A stretch of DNA of 64,000 nt from an uncultured Paracoccaceae bacterium (GTDB taxonomy: Bacteria; Pseudomonadota; Alphaproteobacteria; Rhodobacterales; Rhodobacteraceae), in contig CANMFL010000001.1 in the NCBI GenBank assembly GCA_947497185.1, positions 248,001-312,000 on the forward strand. Reading direction: 5' to 3'. Shown here piece after piece: positions 1 to 8,652 of this stretch. A model generated the notes under the pieces. The model did no database searches, was not told the origin of the DNA, and saw only the letters and a program-made list of their open reading frames with translations. The translations under genes were made by a program, and so were the position numbers. The number at the start of each line of letters is the position of its first letter. Position 1 is the first letter of the stretch.

Positions 1-98
1 GCGTTGCCATGCGCTTTCCACGCATCTCGCGCATCCGAGACGACAAACCCGCAGCCGAGGCCGACCAAATCCAGACTTTACGTGATATGCTCGACTGA
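1..98 (+). CDS. ATP-dependent DNA ligase, C-terminal fragment (partial)
   Basis: The reading frame is open from the window edge (first full codon at 3) and stops with TGA at 96-98. The last residues read FPRISRIRDDKPAAEAD followed by a short helix-like tail. That pattern is typical of the extreme C-terminus of bacterial ATP-dependent DNA ligases, where an FPRI-R-R-DK motif belongs to the OB-fold part of the catalytic core. Only 31 residues are visible, so the call rests on this motif alone. The gene body lies to the left of the window. About 160 bases without a recognisable gene follow before the tRNA. Confidence 0.6.
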   Translation, partial: VAMRFPRISRIRDDKPAAEADQIQTLRDMLD

Positions 99-262
99 CG
101 CGCAGGCAACGCAAGCCCCGTTTCAATGTCCGTCAAAACATCTAACCGCTGATCCTGCGTCATTGCCACCAGAACCCCATGACGGCGCAATCGACCGGAG
201 TCCAGACAAACGAAAAACGCCGCGCAAAACGGAAACGATCATATCACATAAAAAGGGTAAAA

Positions 263-352
263 TGGCGGACAGACAGGGATTCGAACCCTGGAGACGGTCT
301 CCCGCCTACACACTTTCCAGGCGTGCGCCTTCGACCACTCGGCCACCTGTCC
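263..352 (-). tRNA. tRNA-Ser (anticodon GGA)
   Basis: Read on the minus strand this is a 90-nt class II tRNA. It has a 7-bp acceptor stem (GGACAGG with TCTGTCC, one G-U pair), an encoded CCA end, a T loop TTCGAAT, a long variable arm and an anticodon loop CTGGAAA giving anticodon GGA. The long variable arm and the anticodon both identify serine. The gene stands alone between the ligase-like gene and the AI-2E permease. Confidence 0.96.
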
Positions 353-490
353 GTTGCGCGGGGTTTATCGCCAAGCGGGGGCGCTTTGCAAGACCCAAAG
401 ACGTAGTTTTTCACCTTTCGTGAAACTGATAACGATCGGACACATCACGGCGTTATTGCGCAAACGGCTCGCACCCACTATGCCGTTGAA

Positions 491-1645
491 ATGCACGACA
501 AACACGATCATACCCCACCGCCCTCTGGCTCTGTCGATATGGCACGGGTACAAACTGTAGCCCTTGTGATTATTGCCTTCGCGGTGGTGTTGTTTTTGCT
601 GGTCCAAGCCCGCTTTATGTTGGTGTCACTGGCCACGGCGATTGTATTGTTCAGCCTGACCAGTGCGGTGATCGATTTTATCGCCCGCCAGCGGCTCGGC
701 CCGTTTCGCGTGCCTGATTTTGTGGCCAGTATCGCGGCGTTGGTGATGATTGCGGCGGCTTTGATGGCGGCGTCGGGCTTTATGCTGACCCAGATTAACA
801 ACGTGCTGATCACCACGCTTAGCTTTGCGGAACAAGCCCCGTCGGCTGTCGCGTCCCTGTTCGGCTTCATGGGCGAATCCACCGAAGCGTCAATCCTCAG
901 CGCCCTGCAATCCATCAACGTTGGCAGCTACGCCCGCACCGCCGCCACCCGCGCCAGTGACGTGACGCAGGCCGCTGTGTTGGTGATCTTGTTCGTGGGT
1001 TTCCTGTTTGCCGAGCGGATTTGGTTCGACATCAAGCTGGTGAACCTGATCGGCGATCAAAAGCGGGCCGAGCGGATCAGCAAGATTGTCTCGTCGATCA
1101 TCTGGAAGGTGAACTATTACCTCTGGGTGAAAACCGTAGTCAGCGCTCTGACGGGCCTGATGACCTACGCGCTTGCGGTCAGTTTTGATATTGAACTGGC
1201 GGTGGCGATTGGTCTGATCACCTTTATCCTGAACTTCATCCCGAATGTCGGCTCGATCATCGCGACGGGTATGGTGGCCTTGATCGCGCATATTCAACTG
1301 CATGATCCGGCCCTGACCGTTGTTATCGTTAGCATCGCGGGCGGTATTCAATTCATCAACGGCAACATCATTGACCCGATGATGATGGGCCGTGCGTTGC
1401 GTCTGTCATCGTTCGGCATCATCATATCGCTGGCCTTCTGGGGCGCGGTCTGGGGCATCCCCGGCATGTTCCTATCGGTGCCGATCATGGTGATGCTGCT
1501 GGTCGTGTGCAGTCACGTCCCTGCCCTGCGCCCGCTCGCCATTTTGCTATCACGCGAAGGGCTACCCGAAGACGAAACCGCCCTGTATCAAACGCCAGAC
1601 AGACCACAGCGCACGCAACCGCCGATCAATCGGGCGGCACGTTAA
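491..1645 (+). CDS. AI-2E family transporter (PerM-like permease)
   Basis: This 384-residue integral membrane protein has two hydrophobic helices near the N-terminus (about 17-60), more helices around 70-110 and 155-175, and the characteristic C-terminal cluster. The segment LITFILNFIPNVGSIIATG and a later GNIIDP-type motif match the AI-2E/PerM family. Members have been linked to autoinducer-2 export or to ion/proton antiport, so the substrate cannot be read from sequence. The charged tail after about residue 350 is probably cytoplasmic. A second paralogue lies at 17223. The ATG at 491 is the first start and places the helices sensibly, but no strong ribosome site precedes it. Confidence 0.88.
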   Translation: MHDKHDHTPPPSGSVDMARVQTVALVIIAFAVVLFLLVQARFMLVSLATAIVLFSLTSAVIDFIARQRLGPFRVPDFVASIAALVMIAAALMAASGFMLTQINNVLITTLSFAEQAPSAVASLFGFMGESTEASILSALQSINVGSYARTAATRASDVTQAAVLVILFVGFLFAERIWFDIKLVNLIGDQKRAERISKIVSSIIWKVNYYLWVKTVVSALTGLMTYALAVSFDIELAVAIGLITFILNFIPNVGSIIATGMVALIAHIQLHDPALTVVIVSIAGGIQFINGNIIDPMMMGRALRLSSFGIIISLAFWGAVWGIPGMFLSVPIMVMLLVVCSHVPALRPLAILLSREGLPEDETALYQTPDRPQRTQPPINRAAR

Positions 1646-1654
1646 TTCACGTCA

Positions 1655-2023
1655 TCATGTCTTAGGGCAAAGCCGGAAAAACACCGCAGCCGCCGCCGCG
1701 TCGAGCAGCGCAATGACCACAACCCTACCCGATGCGGTGCCGTCAAGATACGCCCAAAAGCCGGTGACAGCGATGCCCCCGAAAACTGCAATCGCGCTAT
1801 AACACACAGCGCGTTGGACCTGAACGTCACTGTGATCTCGCAAAAGCCACAACAGCATCGCCAAGCCTAGGAACGCCGGTGAGGCGCGGCGCCCCAAGAA
1901 ATCTCCGCCAACGCCAGAAAACACGCCATATAGGCCAGCGTAGCTTTGTGCCGACACTAACATGATGACAAACAACCCCGCGAGCAACACCGCCGCTGCA
2001 GTACAGGCGATCCGGAACGTCAT
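1655..2023 (-). CDS. small hypothetical membrane protein
   Basis: This 122-residue protein is mostly hydrophobic, with about four predicted membrane segments (near 8-28, 48-62, 72-92 and 98-115). I do not recognise a family. Its start overlaps the stop of the upstream M35 peptidase gene by 4 bases (ATGA at 2020-2023), so it is probably the last gene of the long minus-strand operon beginning at trgA. It ends 10 bases from the convergent AI-2E gene. Confidence 0.6.
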   Translation of the reverse strand: MTFRIACTAAAVLLAGLFVIMLVSAQSYAGLYGVFSGVGGDFLGRRASPAFLGLAMLLWLLRDHSDVQVQRAVCYSAIAVFGGIAVTGFWAYLDGTASGRVVVIALLDAAAAAVFFRLCPKT

Positions 2024-2631
2024 TCGCCCTTCACCCCAAAGTAAGTCACGTCCTCGACAAAATACTGGTAGCTATCGGCATTCATCAACGCATCTTGCGG
2101 GGATTCAAACGCCATATCCGTGCAAACTTCACGGGAATAACAAATGTCATCGGTGCCTGCGACCGTCGTAAAATGCGTGATCTCGTGGATGATCGTGCCT
2201 GCGCGTGTACCGTTTCCTTCGGCGGCCGAGGCGTCATTGAGGTCCTTCATCGTGTCCATCACAAAGAATCGCGGGCACAGTTTGACCTCGTAGGGAACAT
2301 CAGGATCAACAAACGCATAGGTATCCGCGTCACACAGCCCGTAGCCTACATTCACGCATTCGGTCTTGACCTGTCCGGTCCGAATAGCCGCGACCACAGA
2401 TTTCAGATTGCGGCGGACAACTTCGCCGGTCGATGGGCTGAATTTGCCAAACCAGCGCGTATAAACGGGCGTCGGACCAATCGCTGTGGCGGCAGCCAAC
2501 GCAAGCCGTTCTGACCGCTCCAGCGATGCCTCAATCACACCGCGTTCAGCTTTGGTGCAGCCTGCAAACTGTTGCGCTATCGCGGGCTGCGCAGTGATCG
2601 TCACAACGGCAGCAGCAAGCCAGCGCATCAC
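2020..2631 (-). CDS. secreted M35-family (aspzincin) metalloendopeptidase
   Basis: The 203-residue product begins with a signal peptide (about residues 1-20, ending AIAQ). The zinc site is clear: HEITH at 149-153 supplies two histidines and the catalytic Glu150, and GTDDICY at 159-165 is the aspzincin GT-x-D-x-x-Y motif with Asp162 as likely third ligand. The glycine usually after the tyrosine is serine here. NADSYQYF near 184-191 is also typical of M35 enzymes. Seven cysteines in the mature part suggest disulfides, consistent with export. Its ends overlap alaX and the next gene by 4 bases each, so it is translationally coupled in the operon. The substrate is unknown. Confidence 0.82.
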   Translation of the reverse strand: MMRWLAAAVVTITAQPAIAQQFAGCTKAERGVIEASLERSERLALAAATAIGPTPVYTRWFGKFSPSTGEVVRRNLKSVVAAIRTGQVKTECVNVGYGLCDADTYAFVDPDVPYEVKLCPRFFVMDTMKDLNDASAAEGNGTRAGTIIHEITHFTTVAGTDDICYSREVCTDMAFESPQDALMNADSYQYFVEDVTYFGVKGE

Positions 2632-3362
2632 GTCTCAAGGTGCAAATAAACCCGCCGGTTCTGCTTGCCCTTTTTTTCGATCTTACCAAGCCGCACTTTG
2701 CCAATCTCAGAGGTCCGCGCTACATGCGTCCCCCCGCAAGGTTGCAGATCAGCCGTGTCATCACCCACGCCAATACGGACCAGACGCACGCGCCCCGTCC
2801 CGCGCGGCGGCTTCACCCGTAGCGTTTTGACCAGACCCGGATTGGCGTCCATTTCCGCATCGGTGATCCATTCCTCGTTCACCGCAAAATCGCAATCAAT
2901 CAACATATTCAGCGTCTTTTCAATCTCGTCACGATCCTCTGGCGCTTCGGGCATATCGAAATCAAGCCGTCCTTTGTCGGGCGAAATCGACCCACCCGTC
3001 ACAGGCAGCGGGATCACAACCGACAACAGATGCAACGCCGTATGCACCCGCATGTGTTTATGGCGACGGTCCCATGCGATTTCTTGGCGGACCAGCGCCC
3101 CTTCAGGCGGCAAAGCGGACGGCTCTGCGGGGACAAGCACGATCTGGCCGCCTGCCCCTTTGACGGTTGTGGCGATCTCGATGGACTTTTCGGTCTCGGC
3201 CATGCCCCACCGCACCCAACCGCTATCGCCGGGTTGTCCGCCCGATGTCGGGTAAAACAACGACGCATCCAACACGATGCCGCCCTCGTCCGTGATCTGA
3301 AGCACGCGAGTCGCGGCCTCGCGGCGGTAAGCGTCGTCTAGGTAAAGTGGTGTCGTCGTCAT
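2628..3362 (-). CDS. alaX: alanyl-tRNA editing protein AlaX
   Basis: This freestanding editing domain hydrolyses mischarged Ser- or Gly-tRNA(Ala). It carries the zinc ligands of the AlaRS editing fold: HTALH at 107-111 (His107, His111) and CGGTH at 209-213 (Cys209, His213). The N-terminal FYPTSGGQPGDSG signature (37-48) is also present. At 244 residues it is of AlaX-M size and has no catalytic aminoacylation domain. The start overlaps the stop of the mechanosensitive channel gene by 4 bases, and its stop overlaps the M35 start by 4 bases. Confidence 0.93.
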   Translation of the reverse strand: MTTTPLYLDDAYRREAATRVLQITDEGGIVLDASLFYPTSGGQPGDSGWVRWGMAETEKSIEIATTVKGAGGQIVLVPAEPSALPPEGALVRQEIAWDRRHKHMRVHTALHLLSVVIPLPVTGGSISPDKGRLDFDMPEAPEDRDEIEKTLNMLIDCDFAVNEEWITDAEMDANPGLVKTLRVKPPRGTGRVRLVRIGVGDDTADLQPCGGTHVARTSEIGKVRLGKIEKKGKQNRRVYLHLET

Positions 3363-5845
3363 GTCGTATCTCCGCCGTCCGGATCCGAGATATCATCGGG
3401 CCTGCGCACCTGTTGGAATTCAGGCGCGGCTGGTCGCGTCTCGTCATCGTTATCCGTCTCAGAGTGGCGCAAAACCTCTGGATTACGCAACCAGATGTCG
3501 CGCTGTGCAAAGGGAATTTCGATATTTTCTTCAGAGAACCGGCGCGAAATCTGGAAGTTCAGCTCGGATTGGGCTGACAAGATGAAATTCACGTCGCGCA
3601 AAATCGCCCGAATTTCAAATTCCAACGCATCTGCGCCAAAGTTCATAAAGTAGATGCTCGGCGGCGGCGTCATAACGACCATCGGATGCGCTTCTGCAAT
3701 CTCGCGCAGAATGCCCGCGACGCGGTCCACGTCTGTGCCATAAGCAACACCGATTTTCAGGATCAAGCGTCCCGCAAGGTTGCCGCGCGTCCAGTTAATC
3801 ACTTGGTTACTGATCAGATCGGCGTTCGGCACGATCACATCGGTACGGTCAAACGTCTCGATCCGCGTCGCCCGCACCGAAATATCACGCACATAGCCCA
3901 TCTGGTCGCCGACCTCGATCCAGTCGCCTTGGCTGACGGGCCGTTCAATCAACAAAATGATGCCAGAGACAAAGTTCGACACAATCGTCTGCAACCCGAA
4001 ACCAATCCCGACTGACAACGCACCAGCCACAATGGCCAAGCTCGACAAATCAATCCCCGCGCTGGTGATCGCAATCACCGCCGCCAAGAAAATCCCGACA
4101 TAGCCAAAGCCCGCGACAATCGCGTCCTGCGCCCCCAGATCAAGGGATGTGCGCGGCAAAACCGATGACCGCAGTGATGTTTTGATAAAGCCTGTCAGCA
4201 AATACCCGAGGCTAAAGATCGCAACAAACGTCAGGAAATCGGACGGCGAAATCTTGGTCTGGCCCCATGTGTATCCGGCGGTAAAGCGGGCCCATGCGGA
4301 CAGCAAATCCGTGACCTGCGCGCCCCAGATCAACGCGAACAATGGTGTGGCCAGCACAAACAGCGCAAAGCCCACCATCATCGGAGCCAATGCTTTTTTG
4401 CGGCCATCTTCGACGTCGTAAAGCAGATCGTAGATGCGGAAACTCAGCGTTTGCAGATAGATGATAACGCCAATCAGGCCCAGCGACAGACTGGTCGGAA
4501 ACACAATTGCCCGCGCTGCAGCGTCATAGCCAAGCGCGGCAAGGATCGGTGCGGCAATCGCCACCAATTGCACAACCCGTCCGATAAACGACCGCGTGCG
4601 TCCGGCGCTCACATCAGGCCCCGCGTTTTCATCAGGGGCATGGCGCAGCAACGTCGCAAAGCGGAACAGCGCGACCGAAACGACAATAATAAACGGGAAG
4701 AACAGCACCGATGCGTTGTCCGTCTCGTCGGTGCCAGATTCCAGAAACGCCGCAAACGGCAACCGCAACGCCACAACCCACGCCAAGATCACACCGTTCC
4801 GGCGCAACTGGTCGCGGATCGCTTTGACGTGGTTCAGCGGACCGTAACGGTCGCCCTCGGGAAAGAACTGCTTGCTCAGCCACGACGCCACGATGATGAT
4901 AAAGCCCGCACGCGGCACCTGCTCTAACACCGCTTCGCCACGCACGCCGAACACATCAAGCCCGTGCAACCCGTAAGCCAACGCAATCAGCCCCAGCAGC
5001 GGCAGAACGCCTTCCAAGACCGCGCCGATAGACTCTGCGATCACACTTCCCGCTTTGGTTTTCGGATGTGGCATCAGATTGTGAACCAACATCGGGCTGC
5101 GGATAAAGAGGTAAATCGCGACAAGAACCGCAACCGCAGCCCACAACATGCGTAACTGATTGTAAGACGTCCAGTCGCGGCTCGTGATGCCAGCTTTGAT
5201 TTCAGCGGCCATGGTCGTGATACCGCTGACCACTTGGGTCACAGCGTCAGGCCATAGTGTCGGGTTCAGTGGCGACACACTGCGTTCCATCAACGCGGCT
5301 GTTTGCTTGGCCCGTAATTTAACTTCTATTTCCGTGATGATGCCGTCCGCGCGCGCGTATGCTTCCGCGGCCAACAAGCCCGGTGCCGCCAGATCGTCGC
5401 GCATCGTAATCAGCGTTTCCCTGCGGGTCGTGACCGTCTCGGATTCGGTTTCGTCCTCGGCTGGCACCGTGCCAAGCGCCTCAATCTGCGCGTTCACCGT
5501 TTCCAATCGCGCGTCATTTTCGGACATCGCTGATGAGAATTCGTCGCGCCAATCGCTCACTTCGGTGCGAGAGCGTTCTAGCCGGAAAGACGACGTGCTA
5601 TCGCTGAGCAGCACCTTTTCGACACGCAACGCGGTCCTGTCCCACGTCGCATAATCGACGCCCAGCAAATCGCCGATCACCGCGTCGTTCACCGCCTCTT
5701 TGGTCGATGGAACGTCGGATGATATGACCGCCTCTTCGCCCTCGACAGTTTGAGCAAAACTCGCCGATCCGATCCAGACACTGATAATAAATGCCGTAAT
5801 CGCCCAAATCAGGCGCGTGTTCGACTGCTTGGACGGGTGGTTCAT
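3359..5845 (-). CDS. mechanosensitive ion channel protein (DUF3772 plus MscS domain)
   Basis: The 828-residue protein has a signal peptide (cleavage near residue 31, SFAQ) and a periplasmic coiled-coil DUF3772-type region (about 60-200). About ten membrane segments follow, then an MscS domain. The pore helix is visible as ALSVGIGFGLQTIVSNFVSG, followed by the beta domain motif ERPVSQGDWIEVGD, around residues 600-660. A charged C-terminal tail of about 50 residues follows. The layout matches the large MscK/YbdG-like channels of Rhodobacteraceae, which release solutes on hypo-osmotic shock. The start overlaps the cysK stop by 4 bases and the stop overlaps alaX, so it is co-translated in the trg-cysK operon. 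Confidence 0.88.
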   Translation of the reverse strand: MNHPSKQSNTRLIWAITAFIISVWIGSASFAQTVEGEEAVISSDVPSTKEAVNDAVIGDLLGVDYATWDRTALRVEKVLLSDSTSSFRLERSRTEVSDWRDEFSSAMSENDARLETVNAQIEALGTVPAEDETESETVTTRRETLITMRDDLAAPGLLAAEAYARADGIITEIEVKLRAKQTAALMERSVSPLNPTLWPDAVTQVVSGITTMAAEIKAGITSRDWTSYNQLRMLWAAVAVLVAIYLFIRSPMLVHNLMPHPKTKAGSVIAESIGAVLEGVLPLLGLIALAYGLHGLDVFGVRGEAVLEQVPRAGFIIIVASWLSKQFFPEGDRYGPLNHVKAIRDQLRRNGVILAWVVALRLPFAAFLESGTDETDNASVLFFPFIIVVSVALFRFATLLRHAPDENAGPDVSAGRTRSFIGRVVQLVAIAAPILAALGYDAAARAIVFPTSLSLGLIGVIIYLQTLSFRIYDLLYDVEDGRKKALAPMMVGFALFVLATPLFALIWGAQVTDLLSAWARFTAGYTWGQTKISPSDFLTFVAIFSLGYLLTGFIKTSLRSSVLPRTSLDLGAQDAIVAGFGYVGIFLAAVIAITSAGIDLSSLAIVAGALSVGIGFGLQTIVSNFVSGIILLIERPVSQGDWIEVGDQMGYVRDISVRATRIETFDRTDVIVPNADLISNQVINWTRGNLAGRLILKIGVAYGTDVDRVAGILREIAEAHPMVVMTPPPSIYFMNFGADALEFEIRAILRDVNFILSAQSELNFQISRRFSEENIEIPFAQRDIWLRNPEVLRHSETDNDDETRPAAPEFQQVRRPDDISDPDGGDTT

Positions 5846-6891
5846 TCTTCTGCAAAAACCGATGGAATGTCAGCAGGCGCACGGTCCAGCCATGCCGGAA
5901 CAGGCAGTCCTTTTTCCTTTAGGAACGCGGGGTTATACAGTTTCGACTGATAGCGCGTGCCGTAATCGCACAGCACCGTCACAATCGTATGGCCCGGCCC
6001 CATGTCACGCGCCATGCGCATCGCACCCGCGACATTCACGCCCGACGATCCACCAAGGCAAAGCCCCTCGTGTTCCATGATATCAAAAATCACCGGAAGC
6101 GCCTCTGAATCGTGAATATTATAGCTAAAGTCAGGCGTCAGCCCTTCGATGTTCTTGGTGATGCGGACCTGACCAATACCTTCATTGATCGACGACCCTT
6201 CGGTCATCGTCAGCTCACCTTTGGTGTAATAATTGAACAAAGCAGCCCCATCAGGGTCGGCCAAACCGATCTTGACGCCCTTCGGCTGCAAGGCTGCGGC
6301 AACACCAGCCAGCGTCCCGCCGGAACCCACAGCACAGATAAATCCATCAACGCAGCCATCCGTCTGAGCCCAGATTTCCGGCCCCGTGGTCTCGATATGC
6401 GCCTGACGGTTCGCGACGTTGTCGAACTGATTGGCCCAGATCACACCTTCGTTCGTGGTCCGCGCCAATGCCTTGGCCAGACGTTCGGAATAGCGGATAA
6501 AGTTGTTGGGGTTGCGGTACGGCGCGGCTGGTACTTCGATCAGCTCTGCGCCCGCAAGCCGCAGCATGTCCTTCTTTTCCTGCGATTGCGTCTCGGGGAT
6601 CACGATCACGGTTTTGAACCCCATCGAGGCACCTACCAGCGCAAGGCCGATGCCCGTGTTGCCAGCCGTGCCTTCGACAATCGTGCCGCCCGGTTTCAAG
6701 TCACCCTTGGCGATCGCGTCCTTGATGATGAACAACGCCGCGCGGTCCTTGACGGACTGGCCGGGGTTCATAAATTCGGCCTTGCCCAAAATCGTGCAAC
6801 CCGTGGCCTCTGACGCGCCGCGCAACTTGATTAACGGCGTGTTACCAACGGCGGCGGCAAGGTCGGATTTAATCGGCGCGGATAAGGACAT
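5842..6891 (-). CDS. cysK: cysteine synthase A
   Basis: This PLP enzyme makes L-cysteine from O-acetylserine and sulfide. The 349-residue product carries the PLP lysine Lys48 in NPGQSVKDRAA, the cofactor phosphate loop near GTAGNTGIG, and the C-terminal GGSSG loop. I chose the ATG at 6891 because the homologous N-terminus (VGNTPLIKL) starts just after it. The frame extends further upstream, but that part is not protein-like. Its position directly after trgB recalls Rhodobacter sphaeroides, where trgAB and cysK contribute to tellurite resistance. Its stop overlaps the start of the channel gene by 4 bases. Confidence 0.93.
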   Translation of the reverse strand: MSLSAPIKSDLAAAVGNTPLIKLRGASEATGCTILGKAEFMNPGQSVKDRAALFIIKDAIAKGDLKPGGTIVEGTAGNTGIGLALVGASMGFKTVIVIPETQSQEKKDMLRLAGAELIEVPAAPYRNPNNFIRYSERLAKALARTTNEGVIWANQFDNVANRQAHIETTGPEIWAQTDGCVDGFICAVGSGGTLAGVAAALQPKGVKIGLADPDGAALFNYYTKGELTMTEGSSINEGIGQVRITKNIEGLTPDFSYNIHDSEALPVIFDIMEHEGLCLGGSSGVNVAGAMRMARDMGPGHTIVTVLCDYGTRYQSKLYNPAFLKEKGLPVPAWLDRAPADIPSVFAEE

Positions 6892-6943
6892 GATCAGGGC
6901 TTTCTTTAGTGTTAATCCTAAGTAGAACCCCGCGCCCTCAAAC

Positions 6944-8059
6944 TCAAGCGGTGCCGCGCAACCGAGCACGATTCTGCGACAGCCAAAATAACATGGACAC
7001 CAGCGCGGCATTGTTCGCCTCACCTGTCGCAATCAGCGCAAAAGCCGCATCAAACGGCAGGATATGCAGGCGCAAATCCTCGGATTCGCTTTCCAGACCG
7101 CCCGTATATGTCGTAGGCTCTGGCAGGTCGCAAATTCCCGCAAAACAAAAGAAATAATCAGTCGAACTACCCGTGGACGGATAATAGGAAAACATCTTTG
7201 CCAAGGCGATGCCCGTCAATCCGGCTTCTTCCTCGCTTTCGCGCAAGGCAGCCTGCTCCGGCGTTTCGCCCGCGTCAACCATGCCAGCGATAGGCTCCAA
7301 AGCCCAAGGGTTTGAATTACCACGCATAATCGGGGCCATGCGGATTTGTTCTACCAGCAACACGCGGTCGGTTTTAGGATCATAGGGCAGCACAAGCGCC
7401 GCATCAGTGCCTAAAAAGACCTCGCGCTGTAACGCCCCTGAACGCGGTCCGGTAAAGGTTTTATGCTCTACCTGAAATGCGGCCAAGCGAAAGAAATCAC
7501 CCGACAGCGTCGGCGCATCCACCGAAAAATCGTCCGGTCCAGGCTGATACCGCACATCGGCTGGCATCGCTTCCGCCCTCGCCCGCAAGCGATTTGACGC
7601 GCGTTTCGCGATCATATGCCACTGCGCACGCAACGCATCGCCACCCAAAGGCGGATCAAACGACCCGATTTCCACGGCCATTTCGCGGCTCAACGGACCA
7701 GATTGATCTTGCCACCGCGCCAGCGACCACGGCCTGTCTGACACATCAACAGACGGTCCAGGCAGGTAAATCTGCGTGCTGACAACGTCACCATTCACAT
7801 CAACTTTGGCTGATATAGGATTGTAATCAAACGGAATTTCATAAAAATCCAGCCGTGCAACTTCGGCAGTAGTCAGATCATCCAGCACCATCCCATCCAC
7901 GGATGCGCCAATACGCGCTACAATCGCAGGCAATGGCGACGTGCGTTGTTCAACCAGCGCATAATCGTGCAAAATAGCAGGCGTGACCGCGACATTCCGC
8001 GCCAGCAGCCGTTCCCGCAAGACAGGATCAAGCAGCGTTCCGTAAATAAAAACAGTCAC
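6944..8059 (-). CDS. trgB: TrgB-like fusion: gamma-glutamylcyclotransferase-like domain plus Nudix hydrolase
   Basis: The 371-residue protein has two parts. Residues 1-115 show the YGTLL motif (6-10) of the gamma-glutamylcyclotransferase-like (AIG2) fold. Residues 185-365 are a Nudix hydrolase with a complete Nudix box at 259-281 (G-x5-E-x7-RESEEEAGL), most like ADP-ribose pyrophosphatases. The same two-domain layout is known for TrgB of the Rhodobacter tellurite locus. The start follows the trgA stop with no spacer (8059/8060), so the two are translationally coupled. A role in glutathione or ADP-ribose metabolism during oxyanion stress is inference. Confidence 0.85.
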   Translation of the reverse strand: MTVFIYGTLLDPVLRERLLARNVAVTPAILHDYALVEQRTSPLPAIVARIGASVDGMVLDDLTTAEVARLDFYEIPFDYNPISAKVDVNGDVVSTQIYLPGPSVDVSDRPWSLARWQDQSGPLSREMAVEIGSFDPPLGGDALRAQWHMIAKRASNRLRARAEAMPADVRYQPGPDDFSVDAPTLSGDFFRLAAFQVEHKTFTGPRSGALQREVFLGTDAALVLPYDPKTDRVLLVEQIRMAPIMRGNSNPWALEPIAGMVDAGETPEQAALRESEEEAGLTGIALAKMFSYYPSTGSSTDYFFCFAGICDLPEPTTYTGGLESESEDLRLHILPFDAAFALIATGEANNAALVSMLFWLSQNRARLRGTA

Positions 8060-8500
8060 TTATGACCACCGCTTCGCAACGAATTCGACCAACAATCCGC
8101 AGACGACAGCGCCCACGACCATCACAATACCCAGATCCATGCCCGCAAACTGTACGGCGTAGTCGCCCATAATCTCGAACACACCGACGACGGCCTCAAC
8201 GGGGCCGTCATACGCGTGGCGCATCGACTTTGAGATCATGTCGCTGAAAGACATCAAGAAAAACACCCAGAACAACATCGCAACAGCCGTTGTAATCCCG
8301 TTGCTGACACCGGACGAGACGCCTTTGCCTGCCCGCGCACCTGCAAAAATCCACCCGACAAGCACCCCGATGCCGCCGTTTAAAGGAAACCAATAGCTGG
8401 GCTGGCGGGCTTCCTCGAAAGACGCGGTCGCGGTGTAGGCAAAGGCAAGGCCAAGCAGCCCAAAGCAAATAGCGGCCATAAGGCGAGCTGAGGTTGGCAT
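8060..8500 (-). CDS. trgA: TrgA family membrane protein (tellurite resistance locus)
   Basis: This 146-residue protein has four predicted membrane helices (about 5-24, 33-52, 66-88 and 115-138). The start ATG at 8500 has a good ribosome site (GGAGA, 8 bases upstream) and gives the family N-terminus MPTSARLMAAICFGLLG. A longer in-frame extension to 8605 lacks support. TrgA was named for its contribution to high-level tellurite resistance in Rhodobacter, and its biochemical role is not known. It heads the compact trgA-trgB-cysK-channel-alaX-peptidase run. The 152 bases before it, after phrB, probably hold its promoter. Confidence 0.83.
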   Translation of the reverse strand: MPTSARLMAAICFGLLGLAFAYTATASFEEARQPSYWFPLNGGIGVLVGWIFAGARAGKGVSSGVSNGITTAVAMLFWVFFLMSFSDMISKSMRHAYDGPVEAVVGVFEIMGDYAVQFAGMDLGIVMVVGAVVCGLLVEFVAKRWS

Positions 8501-8652
8501 GATCGGTGTCTCCCTGTGCGGCCCCGCCAATCGTTGCGGTCTTGTGCCGCTTTGGTCAGGGTCATCTGCGTTGGGATGTTTGTCCGCTATGATTGGGCGC
8601 AGCACAAGTGCGTCAGATAAAACTTCCCCATGCGTTGCCAGATCGCCAACCC

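Noticed and set aside
4..423. A 139-residue frame through the ligase end and the tRNA-Ser gene
   Set aside because: It reads across a tRNA gene and has no homology signal. The real coding frame at the left edge stops at 98.
6112..6813. A 233-residue open frame on the plus strand opposite cysK
   Set aside because: It lies wholly antisense to a clear cysteine synthase. Its sequence has no recognisable domain and no ribosome site, so it is a compositional shadow.
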